A stretch of DNA of 64,000 nt from Anaerolineaceae bacterium (GTDB taxonomy: Bacteria; Chloroflexota; Anaerolineae; Aggregatilineales; Phototrophicaceae), in contig JACKCH010000021.1 of NCBI GenBank assembly GCA_020634115.1, forward strand, positions 34,771-98,770, read 5' to 3'. Each line of letters begins with the position of its first letter. Positions within the stretch are counted from its first letter, which is position 1. A program made the position numbers and the translations under genes. Below the pieces are notes generated by a model. The model did not search any database, was not told the DNA's origin, and saw only the letters and a program-made list of their open reading frames with translations. Below, one piece after another: positions 17,063 to 26,971 of this stretch.

Positions 17063-18619
17063 ATGTCTCCCGCTCGCCCGAATATCCTCCTCATTATCCT
17101 GGATACGCTGCGCCGTGACCGCCTGTCAGCCTACGGTCATGACCGTGAAACGTCGCCGGAGTTCGATGCCTTTGCCGGGCACTCCACCCTGTTTGAGCGT
17201 GCTGTCGCCCCCGCGCAGTGGACGATTCCATCACACAGTTCGATGTTCACCGGCCTGTATCCCAGCACGCACCAGGTCACACAGAGCAGCAGCAGCCTTT
17301 CGGGGAGTTACCCAGTGCTGGCCGAGATTCTGCGTGGCGCGGGGTATCATACAGTGGCGTTCTGTAACAACCCGCTGGTGGGGGTGCTGAATAACGGGCT
17401 GCAACGCGGTTTTGACCGGTTCTATAACTACGCCAGCGCCGCGCCGTTTCGCCCCATTGAGGCACAGCGCAGCCGGACACATCGGGCGCTCCTGCGTTTT
17501 TTCCGCCGCAATTTCGCCCGGCCCATCGGCAACCAGTTCGCCCATTCCGATTTCCTGTTCCGCATGTCGCTCAACCCGGCGCTGGTCCCCCTGTGGACGC
17601 GGCTGATAAACTACAAAGGCAATACCGCCAACTCAATTGATGATTTCATAGACTACTGGAAACAGCAGCAGGCCACCGCATCTGAAGCGCCGGTTTTCGG
17701 CTTCCTTAACCTGATGGGCGCACACCTGCCCTACACCCCACCACAGGACTTTGTGGATCGGGTCGCGCCGAAACTGCGTCACGACAAGCACGCCTACACC
17801 TTCATGCGGCGTTTCAACACCGATGCCGCTCGCTGGGCCAGCCCGACTGATCCGCCGTTGGCGGATTGGGAACGGCAGGCCTTAGTGGACTTTTACGACG
17901 CCGAAATCCTCCACCAGGACTACCACCTGGGGCGGCTGCTGCGGCATCTCAAACAGTCCGGGGCGCTCGACCATACGATGGTGATTATCGCTGCCGATCA
18001 TGGCGAAGGGCATGGCGACCACGCCTTTTTCGGGCATGGCTTCGTGGTCTACCAGGAATTGGTGCACGTTCCGCTGGTGGTCTACGACCCGGAGCGTTTC
18101 CCGGCGGGGATGCGCGTCCCGTCCAACATCTCCACCCGCCGCATTTTCCATACGATATTAGAGGCCGCCGGGGTGCAGCCGCCCTTAGATGCTGCCGACC
18201 CGAACGCCAACGTGGCCGGACTCGCGCTGCACACTGCCGTAGTGGACGCCGCGCCCCTGGAGCATGACCTGGCCTATGCCGAAGCCTTCCCGCCGCTGAC
18301 CTTCCTGAATGTGGTGCAGCACCAGAATCCGGCGCTGATTGAACGGCTGCGGCTGAACCTGACCCGGCGCAGCGTGTATGCCGGGGCGCATAAGCTGGTG
18401 ACAGTGGGCGACCAGGTGGAAGGGCTGTTCGACCTGGCGGGCGACCCGGCGGAAATCCACAGCGTCGCCGCCCAACATCCCCAACAGGTGACGACACTGC
18501 GGCGCAAGCTGGACACCTTCGTGACCCACGCCGAAAGCCAACGAGCTGAAGCCGCCGAATTTGCCGAAGTAGACGCGGGCGTGGTGGATCACTTGCGGGC
18601 GTTGGGGTATATCGAATAA
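17063..18619 (+). CDS. Sulfatase-like alkaline phosphatase superfamily protein
   Basis: 518 residues, cytoplasmic by appearance (no signal peptide). Alkaline-phosphatase/sulfatase fold with metal motifs NILLIILDTLRRDRLSAYG near the N-terminus and AADHGEGHGDHAFFGHG near residues 310-330. The nucleophile region reads QWTIPSHSSMFTGLYPS: where classical sulfatases have Cys/Ser-x-Pro-Ser-Arg, this protein has Thr-Ile-Pro-Ser-His. Formylglycine formation is therefore not expected; Thr nucleophiles occur in phosphotransferase members of the superfamily such as LtaS. It could be a phosphodiesterase or a phospho-substituent transferase. A GTG at 17036 is in frame, but ATG 17063 gives the normal N-terminus. 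Confidence 0.82.
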   Translation: MSPARPNILLIILDTLRRDRLSAYGHDRETSPEFDAFAGHSTLFERAVAPAQWTIPSHSSMFTGLYPSTHQVTQSSSSLSGSYPVLAEILRGAGYHTVAFCNNPLVGVLNNGLQRGFDRFYNYASAAPFRPIEAQRSRTHRALLRFFRRNFARPIGNQFAHSDFLFRMSLNPALVPLWTRLINYKGNTANSIDDFIDYWKQQQATASEAPVFGFLNLMGAHLPYTPPQDFVDRVAPKLRHDKHAYTFMRRFNTDAARWASPTDPPLADWERQALVDFYDAEILHQDYHLGRLLRHLKQSGALDHTMVIIAADHGEGHGDHAFFGHGFVVYQELVHVPLVVYDPERFPAGMRVPSNISTRRIFHTILEAAGVQPPLDAADPNANVAGLALHTAVVDAAPLEHDLAYAEAFPPLTFLNVVQHQNPALIERLRLNLTRRSVYAGAHKLVTVGDQVEGLFDLAGDPAEIHSVAAQHPQQVTTLRRKLDTFVTHAESQRAEAAEFAEVDAGVVDHLRALGYIE

Positions 18620-18648
18620 GGCTATTTCAGACAATAAAGCGTTCCTTT

Positions 18649-18675
18649 GTAGGGACGAGGCCTGCCTCGTCCGCC
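18649..18675. repeat. Dispersed GTAGGG palindrome
   Basis: GTAGGGACGAGG, centre CCTG, CCTCGTCCGCC. Arms GACGAGG/CCTCGTC are perfectly complementary. Same outer motif as 37418, 50865 and 59184 but with different arms. Confidence 0.65.
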
Positions 18676-18725
18676 GGGAGGGAGACGCCTCCTGAATAAT
18701 GAATTTCTTGGAACAGCCATCCCTG

Positions 18726-19385
18726 TCAATGCGCCCTGCAGTAGTTTCGAGCCACAATGCAAAGGTGACTACCTCCACAATCAGGGCTATAAGGGGACTC
18801 ATCGAAATCCACAAACACCACAAACCGCGTCATACCCGGCGCTGTGGCGAGGTCAGGTGAAGGACACAGGCCAACCACCAGATTCTTATCCGTTTCGGGT
18901 GCCATCACATGCAACAGAAAGTTAATATCATCCGGGCTTCGGAATACAGCGCTCAGTGTATCCGAATAGTCTCCCAGCCTGAGGGTATCCCAGCCCCACT
19001 GTGTAAACTGTTCACGATAAACATTGATAAATGCGTCCCTGTCAAGCGCGGTGTCATAGACCTGATGGGTCGAGGTAGTGACATATTGTTTTGCCCATAG
19101 ATCTCCCAATTCATAGGCTCTATATTCTTTTATACCTGCCTGTGGGGGTTCTTCCTCGATAAGCACATTGTCGGTGGGGGTAATCGCTTTGATTTGCCGG
19201 GCAATCTCCTCCACCCGGGGCAGTACCCCTTGAGTCACGATATTCGCCCGAATATTAGGCCAACTTAGTGCAAGCAGGGCATACCCGGTGCAACAGCCAC
19301 AGGCCACAACCGGCACCAGCACGACGGCCAGCACAATGGTGATGATGCGTTTGTGTCTACGCAGAAATGCGGACTTCCCGACCAC
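18726..19385 (-). CDS. Hypothetical membrane-anchored protein
   Basis: 219 residues, family not recognised. A basic start (SAFLRRHKR) is followed by one strong membrane helix (IITIVLAVVLVPVVACGCC, about 14-32) and another weakly hydrophobic stretch, then a hydrophilic domain expected outside the membrane. The domain contains WAKQYVTTSTHQVYDT and FTQWGWDTLRLG, resembling small alpha/beta domains that follow a membrane anchor in Chloroflexota hypothetical proteins, but no catalytic motif is seen. The start is probably GTG 19385, preceded by AAGGAA at nine bases. It is convergent with the sulfatase-like gene and divergent from mscS. Confidence 0.6.
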   Translation of the reverse strand: MVGKSAFLRRHKRIITIVLAVVLVPVVACGCCTGYALLALSWPNIRANIVTQGVLPRVEEIARQIKAITPTDNVLIEEEPPQAGIKEYRAYELGDLWAKQYVTTSTHQVYDTALDRDAFINVYREQFTQWGWDTLRLGDYSDTLSAVFRSPDDINFLLHVMAPETDKNLVVGLCPSPDLATAPGMTRFVVFVDFDESPYSPDCGGSHLCIVARNYCRAH

Positions 19386-19536
19386 TATGCCATTCCTTTC
19401 GTAAGGTATAACGTCATTGTAGCTTGCTTACTCTCAAACAACACATAATGCTTAGCGCCCGCGCTGAGTTTGCCTTTCCCGGCGGAATCTGGCAAGATAG
19501 GTTGTTTTTAGGCCAATCCATAAGGATATTTCTCGT

Positions 19537-20646
19537 ATGGACTTACTGGAACAATGGCAGGCTTTACCTCAGAATACGCGCGACATCATTGTTCGCGTTG
19601 CTCTGGGGGTGCTGGTGCTGGTGTTGGTGTGGCTGCTGCGACGCGGCCTGACCTGGCTCATTATCGCGCCCCTGCGACGGCTGGCAAAACGCAGCGGCGG
19701 GAAATGGGATGATGTCCTGCTGGACACGATTATGACCCCGGCGCGGCTGCTGATTATTGCCCTGGGACTGGCGATTGGCGTTCAGATTATCCAACTGGAT
19801 ACCGACACCGTGACCTTTGTGGATCATGTGATCCGCATGTTGATTATCATGGCGCTGTTCTGGGCCGGGTATCGCCTGGTGGATGTCCTCGCGCCCTCCA
19901 GCAACCGCCTGTTCCGTATTACTGGGCTGACCATCCAGGAGCGACTGCTGCCCTTCGCCCGTACCGCCGCCAAGCTGATCCTGCTGGCAATCGGGCTGAT
20001 TATCGTCATTCAGGAATGGGGTTACGATGTTAGTGGGCTGGTCGCCGGGCTGGGGTTAGGCGGTCTGGCGTTTTCACTGGCGGCGCAGGATACGGTTTCC
20101 AACCTGTTTGGCTTCACGACGATTGTCGGGGATACGCCCTTCGTGGTGGGGGAGTTTATCGCCACGCCCGATGTCACCGGCATTGTGGAGCATGTCGGCG
20201 TGCGCTCAACCCGCATCCGCCAGCTTGACCAGGGTTATGTCATCGTGCCGAACAGCAAGCTGGCAAATTCGGTGGTGACGAACTGGTCACGGTTGCGCAA
20301 GCGCTGGATTAACTTCACGGTGGGCGTGACGTATGACACCACCGCTGACCAGATGGAGACGCTGCTGGAACGCCTGACCGAGATGCTGAAAGCACGCGAG
20401 AGCGTAGACCCAGGTTCCGTCCAGGTGCTGTTTGATACCTTTAACAGCAGTTCATTGGATATCCTGATTCGCTGTTATATCTACTTGCCCGACTGGCTGG
20501 CGTGGATGCAGGAAAAACAGCAAATCAACCTGGAGATTATGCGTATTGTGGATGATCTGGGGCTGTCTATGGCCTTCCCCAGCCGTTCAGTTTACATCGA
20601 AGCAATGCCTGATCGAATGAGCCAAATCACTGAGGAGAAACCCTGA
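19537..20646 (+). CDS. MscS-family mechanosensitive channel
   Basis: 369 residues. Four or five membrane helices precede the pore-lining helix, seen as GLGLGGLAFSLAAQDTVSN (about 168-186) with the conserved Ala/Gly packing and AQD that mark MscS TM3. The beta domain follows (FVVGEFI, GIVEHVGVRSTRIRQ, VIVPNSKLANSVV) and then the alpha-beta C-terminal domain. Such channels release small solutes on hypo-osmotic shock. ATG 19537 is preceded by AAGGA. Its stop lies one base before the start of galE, whose GAGGAG site is inside the last codons, so the two are translationally linked. Confidence 0.92.
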   Translation: MDLLEQWQALPQNTRDIIVRVALGVLVLVLVWLLRRGLTWLIIAPLRRLAKRSGGKWDDVLLDTIMTPARLLIIALGLAIGVQIIQLDTDTVTFVDHVIRMLIIMALFWAGYRLVDVLAPSSNRLFRITGLTIQERLLPFARTAAKLILLAIGLIIVIQEWGYDVSGLVAGLGLGGLAFSLAAQDTVSNLFGFTTIVGDTPFVVGEFIATPDVTGIVEHVGVRSTRIRQLDQGYVIVPNSKLANSVVTNWSRLRKRWINFTVGVTYDTTADQMETLLERLTEMLKARESVDPGSVQVLFDTFNSSSLDILIRCYIYLPDWLAWMQEKQQINLEIMRIVDDLGLSMAFPSRSVYIEAMPDRMSQITEEKP

Positions 20647-20647
20647 T

Positions 20648-21640
20648 ATGACAAAAGTGCTGGTCACGGGCGGCGCCGGGTACATCGGCAGCCATGTTGT
20701 AGATATGCTGATTAATCGCGGTTATACGGTGGTCGTGTTTGATAATCTGTACACCGGCCATGTCGAAGCCGTTCATAAGGATGCCACCTTCATCAAAGGG
20801 GACTTGCTGGATAAGCCCGCCGTTGACCAGGTGTTCGCTGACCACCAATTCGACGGAATTTTGCATTTTGCCTCGCATACGCTGGTGGGCGAAAGCATGG
20901 AGAAACCCTGGCTCTACCTGCGCGACAATGCCGTCGCCGCCAGTAACCTGCTGGAAGCTGCTGCCGCTGGGGGCGTGAAACGCTTTATCCTCTCCTCCAC
21001 TGCCAACCTGTTCGATGACCCGGCGGTGATCCCCATTGTGGCCGAAGAGCGCATCGTACCGGGCAGCCCCTACGGGGAGAGCAAGTACATTATCGAGCGG
21101 TATCTGCACTGGATGGAGCGCATCTACGGCATGGCGTACTGCTGCCTGCGGTACTTCAACGCCAGCGGCGCGCATCCTGACGGGCATATCGGGGAAGACC
21201 ACACGCCGGAATATCACCTGATTCCGATCATTCTCCAGGTGGCACTCGGCCAGCGGGAGAAACTCACGATTTTTGGGGAAGACTATGACACACCGGACGG
21301 GACGTGCATCCGGGACTATATCCATGTGATGGACTTAGCCGAAGCGCATGTCCTGGCGTTCGAGGCGCTGGCTGATGGCAAGAGCCGTAAGTTTAACCTG
21401 GGGAACGGCAAGGGCTACTCGATCCGTGAAGTGCTGGAAACCGCCCGTGTCATTACCGGCGAAACCATCCCCGCCGTCACTGGCGCACGCCGTCCTGGCG
21501 ATCCGGCCACATTGATCGCGGACAGCACCCGTATCACGAATGAACTCGGCTGGCGGCCTGAGTTTGCCAGCCTGCACCAGATCATCGAAACCGCCTGGAA
21601 CTGGCACAAATCGCACCCGAACGGCTACACCAGTAAATAG
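20648..21640 (+). CDS. galE: UDP-glucose 4-epimerase
   Basis: 330-residue short-chain dehydrogenase-type epimerase interconverting UDP-glucose and UDP-galactose with bound NAD. The Rossmann motif is GGAGYIGSH at residues 8-16, the catalytic Tyr-Lys pair YGESK near 145 and the catalytic Ser in SSTANLF. CIRDYIHVMDLAEAHV and the GNGKGYSIREV segment are typical of GalE. Length matches the bacterial enzyme. It is second in an operon with the MscS channel (one-base gap, GAGGAG upstream). It may supply UDP-galactose for surface glycans. Confidence 0.93.
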   Translation: MTKVLVTGGAGYIGSHVVDMLINRGYTVVVFDNLYTGHVEAVHKDATFIKGDLLDKPAVDQVFADHQFDGILHFASHTLVGESMEKPWLYLRDNAVAASNLLEAAAAGGVKRFILSSTANLFDDPAVIPIVAEERIVPGSPYGESKYIIERYLHWMERIYGMAYCCLRYFNASGAHPDGHIGEDHTPEYHLIPIILQVALGQREKLTIFGEDYDTPDGTCIRDYIHVMDLAEAHVLAFEALADGKSRKFNLGNGKGYSIREVLETARVITGETIPAVTGARRPGDPATLIADSTRITNELGWRPEFASLHQIIETAWNWHKSHPNGYTSK

Positions 21641-22023
21641 GGCTATCTCATTTCCCTGGGATACGGCAATGCCGTGTCCATTTACAGGACTTATTTCCCC
21701 AAAGACAGTGCCGGGTGTTTAGCGCCCTTAGCACCCGGCAGATGATTTTTACCTCAATGATTAAAGCTAGTGCAGTATGACCTCTAAATCACTCGTACGG
21801 ACTAGCCATCTTCTATCCCTAAAACATGGCGCAAAATCTATCCATGCATCTCCCAAGTTTGCAAAATTATGAATTTTAGTACAATAATATATTTTATCGC
21901 TCTTTTATTTAATTTGCATTGTTTAAGAGATTATATCATTAGACAATGACAGTCTCTGCCGAAACGGACAGTATCTGACACATATATATCGGATATTTTC
22001 TAACTATTTTAAGGATAATAAAT
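21641..22023. other. AT-rich spacer
   Basis: No gene seen. The sequence becomes clearly AT-richer from about 21840 (ATATATTTTATCG and similar) than its surroundings, marking the left edge of an eroded block. Confidence 0.4.
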
Positions 22024-22158
22024 ATGAACATCTTAATAAACAATCTTCTCCGTCAGAAGATTTTAGGGGAAACTGATGCCCATCTTCTAGATCAGCTGCC
22101 TCCCAAACTAGAGGCAAAGGTGCAGTCAATAGTCCAGCATTATTTGCAGCGCGTTTGA
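22024..22158 (+). CDS. Small hypothetical ORF in eroded block
   Basis: 44-residue ORF starting MNILINNLLRQKILGET, with AAGGATAATAAAT upstream of the ATG. It looks like the N-terminus of a longer protein that has lost its frame, since coding-like fragments continue downstream. The family is not recognised. It may be untranslated. Confidence 0.3.
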   Translation: MNILINNLLRQKILGETDAHLLDQLPPKLEAKVQSIVQHYLQRV

Positions 22159-24060
22159 CAACACCAAAGTACAGGGGAACGAATCTTTCCAATGGCTTCC
22201 ACCGCCAGTTGATAGAAGGCAGCATCTGCTCCATCAGTGTTTTCAAAAAGAAAGCCAATCAGATCTATAGTGACAAAACCTCGCTGCAGCCATCCTTCGT
22301 GTTTGCGCAGTACCGACATGCCAGCAGACGCTCCCCAGAAACGGCCATCGACGTCCTATCGGGTGGCGGGGGCTAAAGGCTCTTTTCGGGTGGGCGCTCT
22401 CTAGCATATATATGGCACCTGTTGGGATGCGCTGAACGTCAAGATTGTTATCAACGCATCGGTGGGGGCTGTCAATGCCTTTTGTCACGAATCCGGGTCG
22501 AGATGGGATTCGCCAGATTATGACATCTACTTTGACCTGCACGACGATGATAGCATTTATCAAGTCATCCGGGGCACACCTCCTGGCAGACAGGACTTCT
22601 GATGGGTTCGCCACTTGGGACGACGCTGGAAGGTTTTCTGGGTCTCTTTGGATCGAGCGGAAATGCACTTGAAAGCCAGGTTAGGAGAACTTTGGAGGCT
22701 CGGGCTAAAAGTCTATCAATCCGTGGGATGGGGTGTCGCTGTGGGATGGGCAGCGCTATTAAGTACTCTTTATGCCAGAGCAGAGTTTGAATTAGAGACC
22801 CGTCTCGCCACTTTAATGACGGCAGTTGAGAAGTGCCAGACATCTTTGTCGTTTGGATCCATTGCAGGCACTCATCGCTGCACGAATCTCGATATTTGCA
22901 GGTCGGAACCCTCCCAATGCGACTTGCCATGGTTTGCCAGATGGACATCTCTACTACGGATGAGCAGGCTCGCCTGCTGGGATAAGCCTAAATCGAAAGC
23001 CGAGAATACTTGAGCTAGATGGCAGGATTGAGCAGTTGTTCGTAAATGGCATTTTGGCATCAATGCAAATCTATCATATTCCGCCCTGTATGAATTAAGA
23101 GAACGGGGCCACTCCATCAACCATATCATTATGTTGATGGTGGTGTTAAACAATATTACTTCCTACAAGATATTGGCGATTTAGATCATATCAGGCGAGT
23201 GATCTCAGTAGCTGCCGACGAACTTGACCTCGACGATATGCAGTGGGATGGTTCACGAAAATCCTTGACGTGGTTTTCGTTGCCAAAAGATATTCAGGAC
23301 ATAGGAAACCCTAACAAACGACATTAATTCCTTAAGAACCTCTGAAAACTGTCAGTAGAATGATTTATCCATCAACATCCGTTCATGGCTTTGCAACGAT
23401 TGATCCGGGGCTGATCAGAATCAACATCGATTATGGCTACATGGTCGCATATAGCCATCTGTTAGATGTCTGGGAAAAGGATCAAGTTAATGGCTGGAAG
23501 CATTCGTATTGCTGAAAAATGTGCATGGTAATAACAGATCTTCGGTTTGGTGTTGGGTTCTTGAACGCAGGCGTGGTCCCCATCTTACGGTGCAGCAGAG
23601 TGGGTTTTCAATACAGAAGTGCTGGCTAAGATCAGGTCTCGTAAGCAGCAGATTTTCGAATTGGACAATACTACGTTTTTTCATGCAGCTGGCAGCGACC
23701 TGAATCATTACCAATAATCTGCCTTAGGGCGACAAACGGACAGTCAACAGCGTTCATTCATGGTGGGAAACATGGGGAAAAACTACAATACATCTGTCTC
23801 CAATAGGCTTGAGATGTATGATCTCTGGACTAAGCTGCCTATCGCCTGGAATCCAGATAACGCAATGCTTGAGCCTCTACAACCACCTACGGCGCCTATA
23901 CAAAAATGCCTTTGGTTCATGTTGATCTAAAACCTATAGTGGTCACCTTTTCCCCCTCAACCAATCGACAGAGAGGAACTGGCGGTGAAGTTCAATGATG
24001 GATGTCCTTATCATAGGCTATTTTCCTCGAATGGTGTGTTTGGCGACATGGAAACATAGC
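22159..24060 (+). pseudogene. Eroded coding remnants, several frames
   Basis: About 1.9 kb with no intact gene. Protein-like stretches on the plus strand appear in changing frames. Examples are SPDYDIYFDLHDDDSIYQ (near 22510-22560), ARAEFELETRLATLM (near 22780-22820) and IGDLDHIRRVISVAADELDL (near 23173-23240, ending in a stop after IQDIGNPNKRH). Later pieces are IDPGLIRINIDYGYMVAYSH (near 23405-23460), KIRSRKQQIFELDNTTFFH (ending at a stop near 23716) and RLEMYDLWTKLPIAWNPDN (near 23805-23865). The order suggests one or more long plus-strand genes disrupted by many frameshifts. The VAYSH segment faintly recalls M23 peptidases, but this is not secure. Confidence 0.45.
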
Positions 24061-24139
24061 ATTTTGGAATTCGGCCTCTTTTTGTCAGGTTCTTTTCACA
24101 CCACACATATAATAGAAGTGTATAGACAAGGAAGGTGTG

Positions 24140-24541
24140 ATGCCGAGTCCCGATAGCATTATCCAACTGCTCACGTTCATGGTGATCGCTGTTTATGGCG
24201 TCCTGCCCATTGTTTCGGTGCTGATCGGCATCGGATTAGATCGGACGGTTGAGCGGGCGTCCCCCATCATCAACCCGCTCACCATCACACTGCTGCTCGG
24301 CGTTTTTGTGGCGGCGGCCATCCTGCTGGTGCTGATCGGCCCGAATTTCCCTACCACCCCCGCCGGGTTCATCGCGGCGCTGCTGGTCAGCACAGCCATT
24401 CCGATGGCGATTGGCCTGGGGATTGCGGTTATCTTCTGGCGGCGATTCCGGGCAGATGCGGCGCGGCTGCGTGACCGGGACAAATTCACGGTATGGGGCG
24501 AAGACCCACGCAAACGCCCCAAAAACCTGCGACGGCGGTGA
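24140..24541 (+). CDS. Small hypothetical membrane protein
   Basis: 133 residues with three hydrophobic helices (about 8-34, 48-70 and 78-104) and a basic cytoplasmic tail ending DPRKRPKNLRRR. No family recognised. AAGGAAGG precedes the start; GTG 24137 and ATG 24140 are adjacent possibilities. TATAAT occurs at 24108-24113 with a poorly spaced TTGTCA (24082-24087). It is the only intact gene between 21.7 and 26.9 kb. Confidence 0.6.
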   Translation: MPSPDSIIQLLTFMVIAVYGVLPIVSVLIGIGLDRTVERASPIINPLTITLLLGVFVAAAILLVLIGPNFPTTPAGFIAALLVSTAIPMAIGLGIAVIFWRRFRADAARLRDRDKFTVWGEDPRKRPKNLRRR

Positions 24542-24594
24542 ACAAGTGCCCCTACGCCAGTTTCGCCCACCTGGAAATCGTGGGCAGGTGAGCC

Positions 24595-25550
24595 TCATGC
24601 CGCTATGTCCGGCACATCAAAACGCCCGGCCTGTTTCAAGATGACTGCTACCTGCAGCGATACCCAGCGATTAGTTTCCTCCTGGCCGCCGAATTCCTTC
24701 CATGTGCGTCGGCGGTAGGGGCGCAATGCCGCGCCACGGTGACCATTCTCACCGCGCAGCGCCAGCCAATCGAGGCTACCTGCGCGCCGGGATGGTCGAA
24801 GCGCGCATTGACTTCGGCCAGCAGCCGGGCGTAAACAGGATGTCTCTGTCTGGTAGAACAGCGGGAAGTTCAGTTTGAACCGCAACGGATGGATCTTGCC
24901 ATTATCCGGCGTGGGATTAGTTAGCTGCGGTCAGACTGAGTCGAGCAGGAAGGTGAGCGCTTCACGGATGCGTATCGGCCATTTCCACGGACGCGCTGGT
25001 CGGGCGCGGCGCGGTTAATCGCGAAATACGCGCACCACAGGCGCGAGCGCGATTCCCGTTAGCCGCTGGCACAGACAGTGTCCCTCCTGAATGTCATGGA
25101 CGGCATACCGGACTACAGCCCGCGTACGTTCATCGTCACCATAACCCGCATGGGCGCCCACGCAACATGTTCCCCCAAACAGGAGAAAAAACCATGCCCG
25201 TTCTGGACAGGCCTGACGCCGCATCTCGGCATGCGTCTCCTTGAGCATGAATTCGACGCCCCTGGAATCGCGGATCCGTTCCGTCAGCCGCCAACTCTTC
25301 CAGCAGCATCATGCTCCATTGGGTACTGACATACTTGGGGTGTAGTAACTCTGCTCGCCAGCCACTGCCCGGTATCAGTCGTTTGGCATAAATGGCCGGC
25401 ACGACGCCACGCTTCCATAATGGCCTGGCGGTCACGGGCAGTGCCGGATCATCTGCCGGGTGGCCCAACAAATCGCGGCGTGTCGGTAACGGATGGATGG
25501 CGTGCTGGCATCCAGCAACCAATGAACAAAAAGAAGGCTTCTTCACGCAT
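24595..25550 (-). pseudogene. Frameshifted hypothetical protein gene (toroid-like)
   Basis: From ATG 25550 (AGGAGGG upstream) the minus strand reads MREEAFFLFIGCWMPA, then continues through several frames: ADDPALPVTARPLW, PKYVSTQWSMMLLEELAADG, MLKETHAEMRRQACPERA, AGYGDDERTRAVVRYAV, FKLNFPLFYQT, YRRRTWKE and VSLQVAVILKQAGRF before the stop at 24595. Joined, this would give a protein of about 310 residues. The sequence matches my memory of a Chloroflexota hypothetical family with repeated helical pairs, like terpenoid-cyclase toroids; the exact family name is not certain. At least five frame changes are needed. Confidence 0.6.
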
Positions 25551-25786
25551 AAAAATCCCTCCTGGCTCAAATGTTCTTAATTGAGTATAGCCCTTTTGAG
25601 CGATAAGGGCAACAACTGCTGCTGCTGAAATGGACGCCAGTGGAGATAGATGTATATACATTTTTTTCTGTAATTTTCTGGTCAGAGATGACGGATGGTG
25701 TTAAGAACCCGCGGCAGATGCAAAAAGCCCCGGACCCAGAGTACAGGGCGGCTAAATCTGATAGGTATTGTATTTTCCGGAGGTTT

Positions 25787-26949
25787 CTATCGGCACCAGT
25801 TTGCCATGCGTTCCCCGGCAGCGCGCAGTGTATCATCCCCTTTGCAGAAGGCCAAACTTTTCTTGCTGACGATGTGTGCGTGTTTCCCGGCTGTAGGGAG
25901 CGCGGTGGGCAGGACATGCCACGCCAATCTCCTGAATGAGATGTTGGAGAAAACCATCATCCCCGTCAAACATCGGAGAAATCAGCCATCAAAGTACGTA
26001 GCACCTTCCGGTTGGCGGCTTTCAATCGGCCCCATCCGGCGCCGCCGTCATCATCAGGTCGCGCTTGGCGGTGTACAGTGCCTGATACTCCTCGTAATAA
26101 GTTGGATCAGGCGAAGGCGTGGGCGACGGCCTGCTGCTGCGCCAGGTGGTTGGTCGCAAAAGAAACGAACTGCTGCGCCCGCTTGACCCCGGCCACGATC
26201 TCCGGGTGACCATAAACCCAACCGACTTTCCACCCGGTCATGCCGAAGGTTTTCCCGGCGCTGCCGATAGAAACCGTGCGCTCGAACATCCCCGGCAGCG
26301 TGGCGATGGGGATATGCCGCGCATCCTCAAAAACCAGGTGTTCGTACACCTCGTCGGAAATCACCGTGACATCATATTCCTGGCACAGGTCAGCGATAGT
26401 TTGTAGTTCTTCCCGTGTGAACACCCGTCCCGTAGGATTATGCGGCGTGTTCAGAATCAGGGCGCGGGTGCGGGGTGTGAAGGCTGCCCGCAGTTCATCC
26501 GCGTCAAAGGCCCAGTCGGGCGGGCGCAGCGGTACATACACCGGCACAGCCCCCGCCATGATAATGCCCGGCACGTAGCTGTCGAAAAACGGCTCGATGA
26601 CGATCACCTCGTCACCGGGGTCTACCAGTCCCATGATGGAGCAGAACACCGCTTCGGTAGCGCCCGGCGTGACCAGCACCCCATTGGCCGGGTCAATGTC
26701 CATATCGTAAAAACGCAGCGCATGGTTCGCCACGCCGGTTTTGAACTCCGGTGTGCCGGGGCCGGGTGGATACTGGTTGGCCTGGCCGGAGCGCAGCGCC
26801 GCCACCGCCGCCTCAATCACGGCCTGCGGGCCATCGAAATCCGGCCTGCCTTGCCCCAGGTTGACGGCATTGTATTCCTGTGCTAGCGAATTGATCTCGG
26901 TGAAAATGGTCGTGCCAAAGGTGGAAACGCGCCGGGCTGTCGTGGGCAT
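25787..26949 (-). pseudogene. Pyridoxal-phosphate aminotransferase with broken C-terminus
   Basis: Class I/II aminotransferase, fold type I, close to the kynurenine/methionine aminotransferase group. The N-terminal 280 residues are intact from ATG 26949 (GGAG upstream): NLGQGRPDFDGP, NTPHNPTGRVF, SDEVYEHLVF and the PLP-lysine motif SAGKTFGMTGWKVGW. The frame ends at 26107 after QQQAVAHAFA. The C-terminal domain follows in other frames (PDPTYYEEYQALYTAKRDLM, then FCKGDDTLRAAGERMANWCR to the stop at 25787). With the small domain interrupted, the enzyme is probably inactive as read. It overlaps no neighbour; RNase HI starts upstream on the same strand. Confidence 0.75.
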
Positions 26950-26971
26950 GGTGTTGCTCCGTATCTTGTCT

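Noticed and set aside
23390..23480. Remnant of an M23 peptidase
   Set aside because: Only a short IDYGYMVAYSH stretch recalls the family; the catalytic His and Asp contexts cannot be aligned with confidence.
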